A DNA stretch of 64,000 nucleotides from Syntrophobacter sp963666995 (GTDB lineage: Bacteria > Desulfobacterota > Syntrophobacteria > Syntrophobacterales > Syntrophobacteraceae): contig OY762941.1 in the NCBI GenBank assembly GCA_963666995.1, forward strand, positions 2,666,001 through 2,730,000, given 5' to 3'. How positions within the stretch are numbered: position 1 is the first letter of the stretch; every line of letters begins with the position of its first letter. The notes beneath the pieces are model-generated. The model was not told the DNA's origin and did no database searches. It was given only the letters and a program-made list of their open reading frames with translations. Positions 17,255-26,402 of the stretch are shown here, one piece after another. The translations under genes and the position numbers were made by a program.

Positions 17255-18609
17255 CGGCCGACCTCGCGCAATTCGATGGGGAACGCACTCCCCGGGTCAT
17301 CGACTTCCATGAGGTGGTAGATGTTGAACTCGAACACCTCGCCGCACGGAATATCGGACGGGCTGTAGAGAAGAGCGAGATTTCCCGCCGTCGATATGCG
17401 GCCGGGATATCCGTAATGAAGAAGGGTGCTTCGCACGTAGGAGCAAAGAGCGTTCGCCCGTTCCTGATCCCGGGCGATGGCTTCGATGACCAGCCCGAGT
17501 TCGTGCGAAGTTCTGTCCTTTTCGGGCTCCATTGCTCCCATCACGCCGTTTTTGCCATAGAGGTGAAAGAGGAGGGTGCCCTCGCGGCCGAGGTCTTCCT
17601 CGACCTGCGCCTTGAGCGAATCCAGCACCGATTCGATGCCGGCGATGAGAATGGGGTCTCTTATGCCCGCTATGGAGATGGCTCGAAATCCCGAGCGCCT
17701 GACTCCTTCGAGCTTGATGGTATAGGGCAGGGCGGGAATGAACCGGCTTCCCGAAACGCGCACCTTTCCCCCGTCGAGCGCTTCGAAATGAGTGTTTCGC
17801 AGGTCGAGAGTTCCCCCGGGGCCGGGCAGCGAATATGGGTCGGATTTTTCATAAAGCGTGTGGGCCGCCGTGGAGATGCGGGTGAAACGCCTTGCCTCAT
17901 TGAGGGATTCAAGTTCGAAGCAGTCCTCGAAGAGAAGTCCCATCACGCAATCACGCCCGCTGCCCGGAGTGGCTGCTATGGCCGCACATTCGAGGATTTT
18001 TCCCATGTGATAGGCCAGCCCCGGATCGTAGCCCCTCATGACGGCGGACGCGGCGAAGGGCACCGGGTCGTAGCAACGGCCGCAAAGGATGACCTGGCAG
18101 CCCATTCCCAGGGCCGCCTCCACCGGCTCGGCTCCCATCTGTGCGACGATCCGTACACTTTCCCGGATTTCTTCGGCCGTTATTTCGGGAGCGGGATGCA
18201 GAGGGCGTACGCGTCCGTGTTCCAGTGCCCGCACAACATCGTCTTTGGCGATATCGGCATAGACTATCGCCATCCGGAATGAGAGCGAGTTTTCCGCGGC
18301 CAGTTCCCTTATGATTTCCTCGGTCCATTCGACGTGCGGCCTTGCTCCGCTGCCGCCCGCGGTCCCGATGATGAGGGGAACGGATTCCCTGACTGCGGCA
18401 TTCAGCATGAAGGACAAATCCCGCTTTACTGCCGAGCGGGTCGTGAACGACTTTCCCGCTCCGAGGTAATACGGGCCGGGATCGGTGCTCCCCGCATCGA
18501 CGGCGATGAGGTCGGGGCCTTGTTCCATGCCCTTCTGAAAGGATTTTTCGGGGAAACCATAGCCGAGGATCGCGGTGGGAGAAAGAACCTTATATGGATC
18601 GTGCCCCAT
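17251..18609 (-). CDS. AtuA-family protein (DUF1446)
   Basis: The 452-residue protein has LSPTAILGYGFPEKSFQKGM at its start, IAVDAGSTDPGPYYLG, IIGTAGGSGARPHVEWTEEI and VILCGRCYDPVPFAASAVMRG, typical of the AtuA/DUF1446 family. AtuA is required for growth on acyclic terpenes in Pseudomonas, but most relatives are uncharacterised and are thought to act in acyl-CoA or dicarboxylate metabolism. It is translationally coupled to the DUF4387 gene, a recurring pair. No terpene-degradation genes are nearby, so that pathway should not be assumed. Confidence 0.8.
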   Translation of the reverse strand: MGHDPYKVLSPTAILGYGFPEKSFQKGMEQGPDLIAVDAGSTDPGPYYLGAGKSFTTRSAVKRDLSFMLNAAVRESVPLIIGTAGGSGARPHVEWTEEIIRELAAENSLSFRMAIVYADIAKDDVVRALEHGRVRPLHPAPEITAEEIRESVRIVAQMGAEPVEAALGMGCQVILCGRCYDPVPFAASAVMRGYDPGLAYHMGKILECAAIAATPGSGRDCVMGLLFEDCFELESLNEARRFTRISTAAHTLYEKSDPYSLPGPGGTLDLRNTHFEALDGGKVRVSGSRFIPALPYTIKLEGVRRSGFRAISIAGIRDPILIAGIESVLDSLKAQVEEDLGREGTLLFHLYGKNGVMGAMEPEKDRTSHELGLVIEAIARDQERANALCSYVRSTLLHYGYPGRISTAGNLALLYSPSDIPCGEVFEFNIYHLMEVDDPGSAFPIELREVGR

Positions 18610-18683
18610 ATTCGCCTGCCTTTCCGGCCTCCCTTCGGGAGTGACTTGAGGTCCTTTGTGGTATGAAGATTTCCTGCGATGAT

Positions 18684-18710
18684 AAAAAAAGCCAGGGAAA
18701 CACCCTGGCT
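18684..18710 (-). terminator. Intrinsic terminator of the cold-shock gene
   Basis: On the minus strand AGCCAGGG and CCCTGGCT form an 8-base-pair stem around TGTTT (18691-18710 with the adjacent base), followed directly by seven T. It lies 28 bases after the csp stop and fits a rho-independent terminator. Confidence 0.9.
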
Positions 18711-18737
18711 ATGAAGACCGTCATCAAGTTGAAACGT

Positions 18738-18941
18738 CTACTGGACCTTTCGCACGTTCACAGCCTGGGGTCCCTTCGGCCCCCGTTCGACATCGAAGGT
18801 CACCTCTTCTCCTTCACTGAGAGAGCGGAAACCCTCGGTGGCAATGGCGCTGTAATGTACGAATACGTCTCCTTGCTCTTTGGTTTCGATGAAACCGTAG
18901 CCCTTCTTGTCGTTGAACCACTTTACCCGGCCTTCCGACAT
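18738..18941 (-). CDS. Cold-shock-domain protein
   Basis: A 67-residue CspA-family protein: EGRVKWFNDKKGYGFIETKE, DVFVHYSAIATEGFRSLSEG and VTFDVERGPKGPQAVNVRKV contain the RNP1 (KGYGFI) and RNP2 (VFVHY) nucleic-acid-binding motifs. It acts as an RNA chaperone. GGAAAGGA precedes the ATG. It has its own promoter about 140 bases upstream, giving the long 5' leader usual for csp genes, and a strong terminator. Confidence 0.96.
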   Translation of the reverse strand: MSEGRVKWFNDKKGYGFIETKEQGDVFVHYSAIATEGFRSLSEGEEVTFDVERGPKGPQAVNVRKVQ

Positions 18942-19086
18942 CTTAAAATTCCTTTCCTTCTCACTTGCTGTTGAAATGCTTGCGGGCTCGCAATGAAGAG
19001 TGCTCTTTAAATCGCTTCACAAGACCATGATCGATTTGGCAGAGATTCTCCAGACTATCGAACCTGACCACCGTATAATTACATGC

Positions 19087-19115
19087 AACCTAGCGTATTC
19101 CTTGCGTCCTGTCAA
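19087..19115 (-). promoter_or_regulatory. Putative sigma-70 promoter of the cold-shock gene
   Basis: On the minus strand a perfect -35 box TTGACA (19110-19115) is followed after 17 bases by TAGGTT (19087-19092) as -10. Transcription would start near 19080 and leave a leader of about 140 bases before the ATG at 18941. The -10 is weak by consensus, so the call is moderate. Confidence 0.5.
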
Positions 19116-19206
19116 GCAAATGGACCAGCATTCACACCCGGGTTATGTCCGGGCCGCAAGAACGGTTTTTCGTGTGCGTGTCGAAACGCCCTGGGGCCTC
19201 CCGTTA

Positions 19207-20121
19207 TTATGAAGACCGGCGCAGGAGGTCTTCGAGAGCCCCCTGCAAATTCGGGAACCGGAACTCGTATCCGGCCTCCAGAAGCCGAGTGGGAATCACC
19301 CTCTGCCCTTTGATGAGAACGTCTCCGAATTCTCCGAGGAGCGTCCGAATGACAAAAGCCGGAACGGCCGGCAGGAAGATCGGTCGTTTCAGGACTTTCG
19401 CGAGCGTCCGGGCCATTTCTTCATTCGTGACCGGATTTGGGGCGGTGAGATTCACCGGCCCCGACAGGTTTTCATGCGAGGCAAGGAAGAGCATGATGTT
19501 AAAGATGTCCTCCTCGTGTATCCAGGAGAACCACTGTCTTCCACTGCCCAGCGGACTTCCAAGCATATTGCTGAAGGCCGGAAGCATTTTGCCAAGAGCG
19601 CCTCCACTGCGCCCGAGGACAATTCCGAACCGGCACAGGACTACCCTCACTCCGAGGCTTTCAGCCCTCTTCGCTTCTCTTTCCCACTCGATGCCGATCC
19701 GAGTGAGAAACTCATCTCCCGCGGGGCTCGATTCATCGAGCACTTCATCGTCGGTGCGGCTCCCGTAGTAGCCGACCGCCGAGGCGCTCAACAAGACCGG
19801 TTTTTTCCCGGGGCCGGACAGAGCTTCCACGAGGTTCCGGGTGGTCAGCACGCGGCTATCGAGAATGGACGCACGCGCCTTCCCGGTCCAGAGGGTGAAG
19901 ATGGAAGTTCCCGCAAGATTGATCACGACATCGTGCTGCAACACGCTGCTCTGCCACGACCCGGGGCTTGTCGGGTCCCCTTCGACAAAAGATGCCCCAG
20001 GCGGCCGGCTTCCGGCTTTTGATGAGCGCGTAAGGACCGTCACCTCGTGGCCCGTTTCGGTGAGCCGTGCGGTGAGGTAGCGTCCGACGAATCCGGTTCC
20101 CCCCGTAATGAAAAACCTCAT
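19207..20121 (-). CDS. NAD-dependent epimerase, TIGR01777 (YfcH/SulA-like) family
   Basis: At 304 residues it begins MRFFITGGTGFVGRYLTARL, the Rossmann NAD(P) motif of extended short-chain dehydrogenases. It has LLSASAVGYYGSRTDDEVLD (Tyr of the active site) and RQWFSWIHEEDIFNIMLFLA with PVNLTAPNPVTNEE downstream, the markers of the TIGR01777 family. The substrate is unknown. GGAGGG precedes the ATG. It appears to be a single-gene unit. Confidence 0.88.
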   Translation of the reverse strand: MRFFITGGTGFVGRYLTARLTETGHEVTVLTRSSKAGSRPPGASFVEGDPTSPGSWQSSVLQHDVVINLAGTSIFTLWTGKARASILDSRVLTTRNLVEALSGPGKKPVLLSASAVGYYGSRTDDEVLDESSPAGDEFLTRIGIEWEREAKRAESLGVRVVLCRFGIVLGRSGGALGKMLPAFSNMLGSPLGSGRQWFSWIHEEDIFNIMLFLASHENLSGPVNLTAPNPVTNEEMARTLAKVLKRPIFLPAVPAFVIRTLLGEFGDVLIKGQRVIPTRLLEAGYEFRFPNLQGALEDLLRRSS

Positions 20122-20300
20122 AGGCTATCCCTCCTTTGTATGCAAGTGCATCGGCCATTGTCCACATTTGAATACTAAGCATCAGACAGGCCGGCACCAG
20201 CACGGCTTTCCAGCCTGTCTTTGGCCGTGCATTGTTGCCTGGGATTTCTTCCGAAAGAGGATACTGGACGGCAGGCTGGAAAATCAGGCCCGCGTCGGCG

Positions 20301-21026
20301 TCAAGAGCGGCCGGCCGGTTTCTTCAACGCGCTTTGCGCCAGATCACAAAGCCTGTGAGAGAGGAGCCTCCCATTCTCGAAGATTCGGATTTCTTCCCTG
20401 TCGTCCGCAAGCCTTGCCAGTTCTTCCCGACAACATGCGGCATCGAGGAAGCCGAGGACCCACGCAGCCAGTCCCCGCAGTGTCGTGTTGACGGACGCGA
20501 GGTAGGGAGCCACATGAACGGCCTCCTCCTGCATGAACTCAGGCCGCGCCTGGGCCAGTCTCCCGATCCCCCAGAGAACGCCCGCTTCCAGCAGTTCATT
20601 CTCGAGAAGATTGCAGTCCGGTCTGATGTACGAAATCAGGATGCAGGAATATTCCGCCGCCAATCCGCCGTGGCGGGCCATGATCTCTCCCATGGCCTCG
20701 GGAGAGCCCCAGCCGATGCCGCCCGATTCGTCGTTCAGGCTCCAGATGAGCCGCCTCATGATGACCCGCGCCGACTCCATATCCTGTTCCGCCATTTGGG
20801 CCGTCACCAAGCCGACTGCGGAGACCGCATTCCACTTGAGCCGTTCGTCGGGAGAGTAGAGGAAGGAGAGCAGGGGGTTGATGAGCCTGCGCGGTTGCGC
20901 GCCGGACCAGTCCATCAGCCGCTTTTCGAAATCATCGGTTCGCAGCAGCGTATCGATCCGGGACCTGAACTTTCCGATTGCCTCCTTTTTGCTGTGCAAG
21001 GTCTGCTCCCAAAAAAGGTGTCTCAT
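20301..21026 (-). CDS. HEAT-repeat-like protein, DVU0298 family
   Basis: The 241-residue protein resembles DVU0298-type HEAT-like proteins, a family mostly known from sulfate reducers and relatives. It is rich in helical repeats, with FLYSPDERLKWNAVSAVGLV, RRLIWSLNDESGGIGWGSPE and EAMGEIMARHGGLAAEYSCI as landmarks. Its function is unknown; pairing with ferredoxin genes suggests a redox-related scaffold, which is inference. The ATG at 21026 follows AGGAG and overlaps the ferredoxin stop by four bases. A long-looping AGACAGGC/GCCTGTCT pairing lies further left (about 20184-20222). Confidence 0.75.
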   Translation of the reverse strand: MRHLFWEQTLHSKKEAIGKFRSRIDTLLRTDDFEKRLMDWSGAQPRRLINPLLSFLYSPDERLKWNAVSAVGLVTAQMAEQDMESARVIMRRLIWSLNDESGGIGWGSPEAMGEIMARHGGLAAEYSCILISYIRPDCNLLENELLEAGVLWGIGRLAQARPEFMQEEAVHVAPYLASVNTTLRGLAAWVLGFLDAACCREELARLADDREEIRIFENGRLLSHRLCDLAQSALKKPAGRS

Positions 21027-21217
21027 TGCTCCTGCCACGCAATGCAATCGGCCGGACAGCAGTTGATGGCCTCCTCGACGCAATCCTCGGGATATGAATC
21101 GAGGTCGGCCACTTCAATATATCCGGCCTCATTGCGGACGAACACGGCCGGGCAGAGTTCGATGCATCCCCGGCAATCCGTGCACCGGCTCATATCCAGC
21201 ATGGGAATCTTCGCCAA
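21023..21217 (-). CDS. Small [4Fe-4S] ferredoxin
   Basis: The sequence MSRCTDCRGCIELCPAVFVR supplies CxxCxxCxxxCP for one [4Fe-4S] cluster; a C-terminal DCVEEAINCCPADCIAWQEQ provides further cysteines, the last motif typical of the closing half. It is a cytoplasmic one-electron carrier. I place the start at TTG 21217 (64 residues), since an AAAGGA lies upstream; ATG 21202 is an alternative. Longer upstream frames run into a repeat element. It is coupled by a four-base overlap to the DVU0298-like gene. Confidence 0.82.
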   Translation of the reverse strand: MAKIPMLDMSRCTDCRGCIELCPAVFVRNEAGYIEVADLDSYPEDCVEEAINCCPADCIAWQEQ

Positions 21218-21280
21218 AACCGCTGTCCTTTCAGGCGGGAAAGCACCCGGCTTTCCCGTTGGGGAGTGATCCATCGGGGG

Positions 21281-21492
21281 CTGTTGCCCAAAGGAAAAGC
21301 GTTTGCATTCCCACGCAGGAGCGTGGGTACGAGCGTAACCAGGATTTGTCATTCCGGCGGAAGCCGGAATCCAGACTCTTTGAAATTATTGGGTAATTCC
21401 AATTAACGACACTGGACCCCGGCCTTCGAAGGCCGGGGTGACGTTTCCGGGCAAACGGCTCATTTTCCGCCTGGATTCTGTTTGGGCAACAG
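21281..21492. mobile_element. MITE-like repeat, copy 1
   Basis: A 212-base noncoding element bounded by perfect 12-base terminal inverted repeats, CTGTTGCCCAAA at the left and TTTGGGCAACAG at the right. Inside lie the dyad GTCATTCCGGCGGAAGCCGG, a 22-base perfect palindrome at 21417-21438 (arms CCCCGGCCTTC) and the motif GTGACGTTTCCGG. A second copy occurs at 26403-26673 in the same orientation. No target duplication is evident. The right end lies 13 bases past the glutaredoxin stop, so its hairpin may also end that transcript. Confidence 0.7.
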
Positions 21493-21505
21493 GAGCAGAG
21501 CCTGC

Positions 21506-21751
21506 TCACTTCAGGCTTTTCAATGCCTTCGCGAGGTCGGTCCGGTCGAACCCCACCATCACTTGATCGCGAACGGCAATGACGGGAACGCTTCGACTTC
21601 CGCCCGAAAGCTCTTTCATCTCCTGAAGGGCCTCTTTATCGGCGCTCACATCAATGGCCTCGAAATCGATGCCTTTTTTTGTCAGAAAATCCTTCGCCTG
21701 CTTGCAGTAGGTGCATGTGGGGATGGTGTAGATCTTAACCTTCTTTTCCAT
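21506..21751 (-). CDS. Glutaredoxin-family protein
   Basis: An 81-residue thioredoxin-fold protein: KIYTIPTCTYCKQAKDFLTK with a CTYC redox centre and the SVPVIAVRDQVMVGFDRTDL segment containing the cis-proline, as in Uxx-star/NrdH-like glutaredoxins. It reduces disulfides or carries thiols in the cytoplasm. AGGAA lies about ten bases before the ATG. The neighbouring ferredoxin, rubrerythrin and rubredoxin genes point to a redox-stress cluster. Confidence 0.88.
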   Translation of the reverse strand: MEKKVKIYTIPTCTYCKQAKDFLTKKGIDFEAIDVSADKEALQEMKELSGGSRSVPVIAVRDQVMVGFDRTDLAKALKSLK

Positions 21752-22212
21752 GCCATTATTCCTTTCGGCAGTTTGCAAAGCCCCGGAGGATGCCGCGGAT
21801 CATCCCGTTCCGGGCGCATGCGGACCATGTAGAAGGATTGTTGAGAGGGATTTTCAGTGGAAAACGGGTGAACGACGGCCGGAAAGGTTCCCCGGAATCG
21901 GCGCCCACAGCGAAGGCTGAGCGGTTCGATCCGGACACGTTCATCAGGTCGTCCTCCCAATGGAATAAGCTGGGTGAGGGGTGTGTGTCTCGCCGATTTC
22001 AGACGTTCCGGACAGTTGCCCGACCTCCCCTCGAATCGGCGCGGGAGGAGGTTTGGGATGGTTTCCGGAACGGATCGGGCGGCACCGGTGGCATGGCCTG
22101 TGAAACCCGGACACCGTCCGGCCGCGATTCCGGATCATGGATTTTGTCGAAAATGCCGTCGGCACTTTGCCGAGAAGCTGCGAAAAAGCCGTTCGCCGCT
22201 GCGGCCCGGTCG
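21752..22212. other. Intergenic region, nothing recognised
   Basis: A 461-base gap between leftward genes. Frames present are antisense or lack ribosome sites and resemble no family. The glutaredoxin promoter should be near 21780-21850, but I see no clear boxes. Confidence 0.45.
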
Positions 22213-22707
22213 TTAACGCGAGATCCTGCCGAGCTGCCCGGCAAGGCGCCTCAGGTGCTCCTGTTCTTCTCTTACCAGGGTACTGATGAATTCCTGGTCT
22301 TTTTTGGTTTCGGTCGCGTCCTCGAGTTCGAGAAAAAAGACGACGGAGTCTTTCTCAAAATCAATCGCGAGCTTCAGGGCGGTCTTGACGTCCCGGACAT
22401 TTGCCAGTTGTTCATCGACGCTCGCGCTTGAAACGAAGACGTGGTTGTCGGCCATCATCTTGATGTATCGGTCCAGTTCATTGTCGGGGTCCCAGACGGT
22501 GGAGACGGCGGCACTTGGAGGGAGCTGGGCCTTCAGGGCCTCGAATTTCTTCTTGTGTTCCATTTCCTGCCGCGCAAGATCCGCGAAAAGCTCCCTGACC
22601 TCGGGGTCTCCTATACGCTCAAGGCTCTCTTCGTAGAACCTTTTCCCATTCTCCTCGATTTCGATTGCAACCTTGAATACTTCTGCGGCATTGAACCTGT
22701 AACTCAT
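22213..22707 (-). CDS. Rubrerythrin-like ferritin-fold protein
   Basis: The 164-residue protein has four-helix diiron motifs: AIEIEENGKRFYEESLERIG (E-x-x-G-x-x-F-Y), LARQEMEHKKKFEAL (ExxH) and, in the second half, FEKDSVVFFLELED and REEQEHLRRLAGQL (ExxH). It lacks a fused rubredoxin domain. Such proteins reduce hydrogen peroxide or store iron in anaerobes. GGGAG precedes the ATG. A rubredoxin gene lies 198 bases upstream on the same strand and could be its electron donor. Confidence 0.88.
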   Translation of the reverse strand: MSYRFNAAEVFKVAIEIEENGKRFYEESLERIGDPEVRELFADLARQEMEHKKKFEALKAQLPPSAAVSTVWDPDNELDRYIKMMADNHVFVSSASVDEQLANVRDVKTALKLAIDFEKDSVVFFLELEDATETKKDQEFISTLVREEQEHLRRLAGQLGRISR

Positions 22708-22904
22708 TGGTGAATCTCCCTGATATGTCTGGGACCCTGCTTTTCTTTGGAAGAGCGATGCAGCGCCGCAGGTCCGGCCTGCCCTCTCATTGGACGGGCC
22801 GTCACTTCCGGGGGGAACCTGCTTCGTGCGTCACCTTTCTCCGGGTCGTGCATCCCTTCAAATTGGACGGGCATCCCGATCCGGGCACCCGTCTCTCCTG
22901 CCGG

Positions 22905-23063
22905 TTACTCTTTTTCGAAATCGCTCTTTCCCGCTCCGCATACCGGGCAAACCCAGTCATCGGGGAGAGCATCGAAGCTGGTCCCGGGCTCGACGCCGTT
23001 GTCGGGATCTCCCACTTTGGGATCATAAACGTAACCGCAAATCGTGCAGATATAACGATTCAT
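22905..23063 (-). CDS. Rubredoxin
   Basis: A 52-residue protein: MNRYICTICGYVYDPKVGDP, then PDNGVEPGTSFDALPDDWVC and PVCGAGKSDFEKE. The two CxxCG motifs bind one iron in the classic rubredoxin site. GGAGGAG lies before the ATG at 23063. It lies between the copper ATPase and the rubrerythrin-like gene, all read leftward. It probably feeds electrons to rubrerythrin for peroxide reduction. Confidence 0.95.
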   Translation of the reverse strand: MNRYICTICGYVYDPKVGDPDNGVEPGTSFDALPDDWVCPVCGAGKSDFEKE

Positions 23064-23210
23064 CGCGAACTCCTCCTTGTGTTTCGAATGCTGCGGATGA
23101 AAAAAACGGGAGACCCCACCGGGAGCGTCCCTGGAGAGAAGCAGTTATTCCACCATTTCAGACAAGAGAGTCACTGAGAGGACGATCCCTTTCTGTATAC
23201 GCAGTTGGAA

Positions 23211-25685
23211 TCAAAATGTTTTTCGATTCGCCCACAGCCGCTTCAAGCGAAGCGCATTGCTCACCACGGAAACTGAACTGAGGGCCATGGCCGCGGCGGC
23301 GAACATGGGATTGAGCAGAATACCCAGAAAAGGATAAAGCACGCCGGCCGCTATGGGAATGCCCAAAGTGTTATAAAAGAATGCCCAGAAGAGATTTTCC
23401 TTGATGACTCTCATGGTGAGCGATGAAAGCTCGATGGCCGATGCGACCAGTCGTAGATCGTCTCTGATCAGGGTGATGTCGCTGGCTTCGACGGCCACGT
23501 CGGTGCCCGTGCCGATGGCCACTCCCACGTCTGCGGCCGCCAGGGCGGGAGCGTCGTTGATACCGTCGCCGACCATGGCCACCACTTTTCCCTCACTCTG
23601 CAGGCGCCGGATCTCTCCGGCTTTCTCACCGGGGAGGACTTCCGCCAGTACCCGGTCGATTCCCACCTGGTTCGCAATCGACCTCGCGGTTTCCATCCGG
23701 TCGCCCGTTATCATGGCAATTTCGAGTCCCATTTCCTTCAGGCGGGAGACCGCAGTCCGGGCAGACTCCTTGACGCCGTCCGCGAGGGCGATGACGCCGG
23801 CAAGTTCCCCGCCTCTGCCGAGAAAGACGCAGGTCTTTCCGGAAGCCACCAGGTCGTCTGCGATCCTTCCCGCATCCCCGATGGAGACTTGATTTGCGGT
23901 GAGCAGCTTTGCGCTGCCGATGATCACTTCATTTCCCCCGACGGAGCCCCTGGAACCCAGTCCGGAAAGCGATTCGAACCCTTCGACCGGAAGAGGCGCG
24001 AACCCTTCCCTTTGTCCCGCCTCGACGATCGCTCGCGCCAGCGGGTGTTCGGAGAGGGCTTCTATGGACATGGCCAGCCTGAGCATTTCTTCGCGCGCTA
24101 TGTTCCCGGAGGCCATCACATCGGTCACCTCGGGATTTCCCCTGGTGAGTGTCCCGGTCTTGTCGAACACAACCATGTCGATGTGACACGCCCTTTCGAG
24201 ACTTTCACCGCCCTTGATGAGAATTCCGCTCTCAGCCCCCACCCCCGTGCCGACCATAACTGCCGTGGGGGTGGCGAGTCCCATGGCGCACGGGCAGGAG
24301 ATGATCAAAACCGATACGAAATTCAGAAGCGCGCGGCTGAACGTCGAATCGGGCACGAAGAAGTACCACACGCAGAAAGTGATCAGAGCGGCAAGGATGA
24401 CCGCGGGAGAAAAAATGGAAGCCACCTTGTCTGCGAAGAACTGAATCGGAGCCTTTGATCCCTGGGCTTCCTCGACGAGGCGGATGATCTGGGCAAGAGC
24501 GGTTTCCGATCCAACCTTCGTCGCGCGGAACCTGAAACTTCCGGTCTGGTTGATCGTCCCGGCGAAGACTTCGCTGCCCGTCTCCTTGGCGACCGGAACG
24601 CTCTCCCCGGTGAGCATGGATTCATCCACGGACGAGGCCCCGGATTCGACGAGGCCGTCGGTCGGGATTCTTCCTCCCGGTCTCACCAGGATCGAATCGC
24701 CTTCAACCACCTCCTCGATGGGAATATCGAATTCCCGGTCTCCCCTTACGACCCGGGCCGTGGCGGGCGTCAGCTTCATGAGGCGCTTGATGGCATCCGA
24801 GGTCTTGCCCCGTGCTTTCATTTCAAGCAGACGCCCCAGGAGCACAAGCGTGATGATCATGGCCGAGCCGTCGAAATAGACCTGCGGTTCCAGCCCCGCC
24901 ACGGTGAAAATCCCCGGCCAGAAGGTTGCAACCGTCGAATAGACATACGCGGAGAAAGCTCCGATAGCCACCAGGGTGTTCATGTCCGCGGTCTTCTGGA
25001 GCGTCGCCTTGATCGCTCCACGCAGGAAACGGTCTCCGACCCAGAAGACTACGGGGGTTGTCAGGACGAAAAGCACATGGAGCACGTATTGGCGGGGCAC
25101 CGGATGCAGGAAAGGGAACCAGTGCTGCATGGTTCCCATCATGATGACAACACTCAAGGCCGCGCCGACGGCGACCTTGACCTTCAGGCTTCGAATTTCC
25201 CGGTTGCGAGCCTCTTCCACGGGATCTTCCAGGGTTTCCCGGAACAAACCCAGGTACTCGTACCCGGCTTTTTCGATCGCGGCCCGCAGGGCCGAAACCG
25301 GTGCGGTTCGAGGATCATGGGTGACGGCGGCTCTCGACGAAGCCAGGTTGACCGAAGCCTGTTCGACTCCGGGGACCGACCCCAGAGCCTTCTCAACCCT
25401 TCCGACACAGGCGGCGCAGGTCATGCCTCCGACAAGAACAATGCTGGTCTTGGCTCCTCCGTTTGGCGCCCGGTCGAGAGACAACGGTTCATAGCCGATT
25501 TCCCTGATTTTCGCCCGGATCGCATCCTCGCTCACGACCGCCGGATCGTATTCCACCGTTGCCCTGGACGTTGCCAGGTTGACCGAAGCCCGGCTGACGC
25601 CTTCAATTTCTCTGATTCCCCGCTCAACGCGGCGGACACAAGCCGCACAGGTCATGCCCTGGATATGCACAGTGCCTTTAACCAA
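23211..25685 (-). CDS. copA: Copper-exporting P1B-type ATPase
   Basis: The 824-residue pump has two N-terminal metal-binding domains, each with GMTCAACV (near residues 10 and 82). Membrane helices follow, with the metal-site motif SCPCAMGLATP, the phosphorylated aspartate in DKTGTLTRG, SEHPLARAIVEAG and GDGINDAPALAAADVG. It exports cytoplasmic Cu(I). The start is uncertain: TTG at 25685 overlaps the chaperone stop by eight bases, and an in-frame GTG lies five codons later. Coupling to the upstream copZ-like gene indicates a copper-resistance operon. Confidence 0.95.
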   Translation of the reverse strand: MVKGTVHIQGMTCAACVRRVERGIREIEGVSRASVNLATSRATVEYDPAVVSEDAIRAKIREIGYEPLSLDRAPNGGAKTSIVLVGGMTCAACVGRVEKALGSVPGVEQASVNLASSRAAVTHDPRTAPVSALRAAIEKAGYEYLGLFRETLEDPVEEARNREIRSLKVKVAVGAALSVVIMMGTMQHWFPFLHPVPRQYVLHVLFVLTTPVVFWVGDRFLRGAIKATLQKTADMNTLVAIGAFSAYVYSTVATFWPGIFTVAGLEPQVYFDGSAMIITLVLLGRLLEMKARGKTSDAIKRLMKLTPATARVVRGDREFDIPIEEVVEGDSILVRPGGRIPTDGLVESGASSVDESMLTGESVPVAKETGSEVFAGTINQTGSFRFRATKVGSETALAQIIRLVEEAQGSKAPIQFFADKVASIFSPAVILAALITFCVWYFFVPDSTFSRALLNFVSVLIISCPCAMGLATPTAVMVGTGVGAESGILIKGGESLERACHIDMVVFDKTGTLTRGNPEVTDVMASGNIAREEMLRLAMSIEALSEHPLARAIVEAGQREGFAPLPVEGFESLSGLGSRGSVGGNEVIIGSAKLLTANQVSIGDAGRIADDLVASGKTCVFLGRGGELAGVIALADGVKESARTAVSRLKEMGLEIAMITGDRMETARSIANQVGIDRVLAEVLPGEKAGEIRRLQSEGKVVAMVGDGINDAPALAAADVGVAIGTGTDVAVEASDITLIRDDLRLVASAIELSSLTMRVIKENLFWAFFYNTLGIPIAAGVLYPFLGILLNPMFAAAAMALSSVSVVSNALRLKRLWANRKTF

Positions 25686-25875
25686 GCTCGTAGCCAGCTT
25701 CCTCTATCCGTTCCCGAATAAGCCGTTCATCCACCGGTTTGGTTTCTTCGAAAGTGGCCTGCCCGCTCTCGAGTTCCACCGTGACGTTCTTAATGCCGTC
25801 AATGGCAGCCAAAGCTGCGGCAACGGACTTCACGCAGTGCTGACAGGACATCCCTTTGATTTTAATCGTCTTCAT
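25678..25875 (-). CDS. Heavy-metal-associated copper chaperone (CopZ-like)
   Basis: A 65-residue HMA domain: MKTIKIKGMSCQHCVKSVAA with the CxxC copper site (here CQHC), followed by the ferredoxin-like beta-alpha-beta pattern. It delivers Cu(I) to the CopA N-terminal domains. GGAG lies seven bases before the ATG at 25875. The reading frame overlaps the start of copA. Confidence 0.9.
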   Translation of the reverse strand: MKTIKIKGMSCQHCVKSVAAALAAIDGIKNVTVELESGQATFEETKPVDERLIRERIEEAGYELG

Positions 25876-25908
25876 GGTTTCGCTCCGCAGATATGATGGT
25901 CTCAAACC

Positions 25909-26160
25909 TCATGTGGCCGGTTCTATGCTTTCCCCTGTAATGATTCTCTTCCAAAAGGCCAGAATCCCGTCTTTTCCGAAAGAGACCTGAAGGAGTTCCC
26001 ACCCGCTCCGGCCCCGATCGTTGAGTATTCCTTCCATCTTCTCGATTTGGGACACGGGAATGCTCCCGAGATTGCAGGCCCCGTCCTGCGTACAAAAATA
26101 GACTGCTTCCTGGAATGTGTCAGCGGGATGCCTCGTGATTTCATATTCGAATAAATTCAT
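25909..26160 (-). CDS. Small conserved protein, DUF4177-like
   Basis: An 83-residue protein with NLFEYEITRHPADTFQEAVY and EGILNDRGRSGWELLQVSFG, the G-WEL pattern of DUF4177-type proteins, then GKDGILAFWKRIITG. Function unknown. AAGGA is about ten bases upstream. It precedes the copper chaperone by 33 bases and may head that operon. Confidence 0.65.
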   Translation of the reverse strand: MNLFEYEITRHPADTFQEAVYFCTQDGACNLGSIPVSQIEKMEGILNDRGRSGWELLQVSFGKDGILAFWKRIITGESIEPAT

Positions 26161-26402
26161 CTGTACTTCATCCTTCGTGTTTGCGACCGGTCACGACCCA
26201 CGTCCGTCCGGGTACGCTCTGAAGATCCCCCATTGCCTGATAAGACGAATTCGAATCGCTTCGACACCCTTCTGAAGACGTCCGGATTCCGGGCAGGCTT
26301 TCGCCTTTCCGCCCACCACAAAGGAAAATAACCCTGGGGAAAGATTGAATCAAGAAGCTATTGCCCGATTAGAAGGTCAATGCGGGTGAATCGGGGCCCA
26401 GG

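Noticed and set aside
21023..21352. Longer 109-residue ferredoxin
   Set aside because: The upstream part is translated repeat-element sequence and lacks conserved ferredoxin residues.
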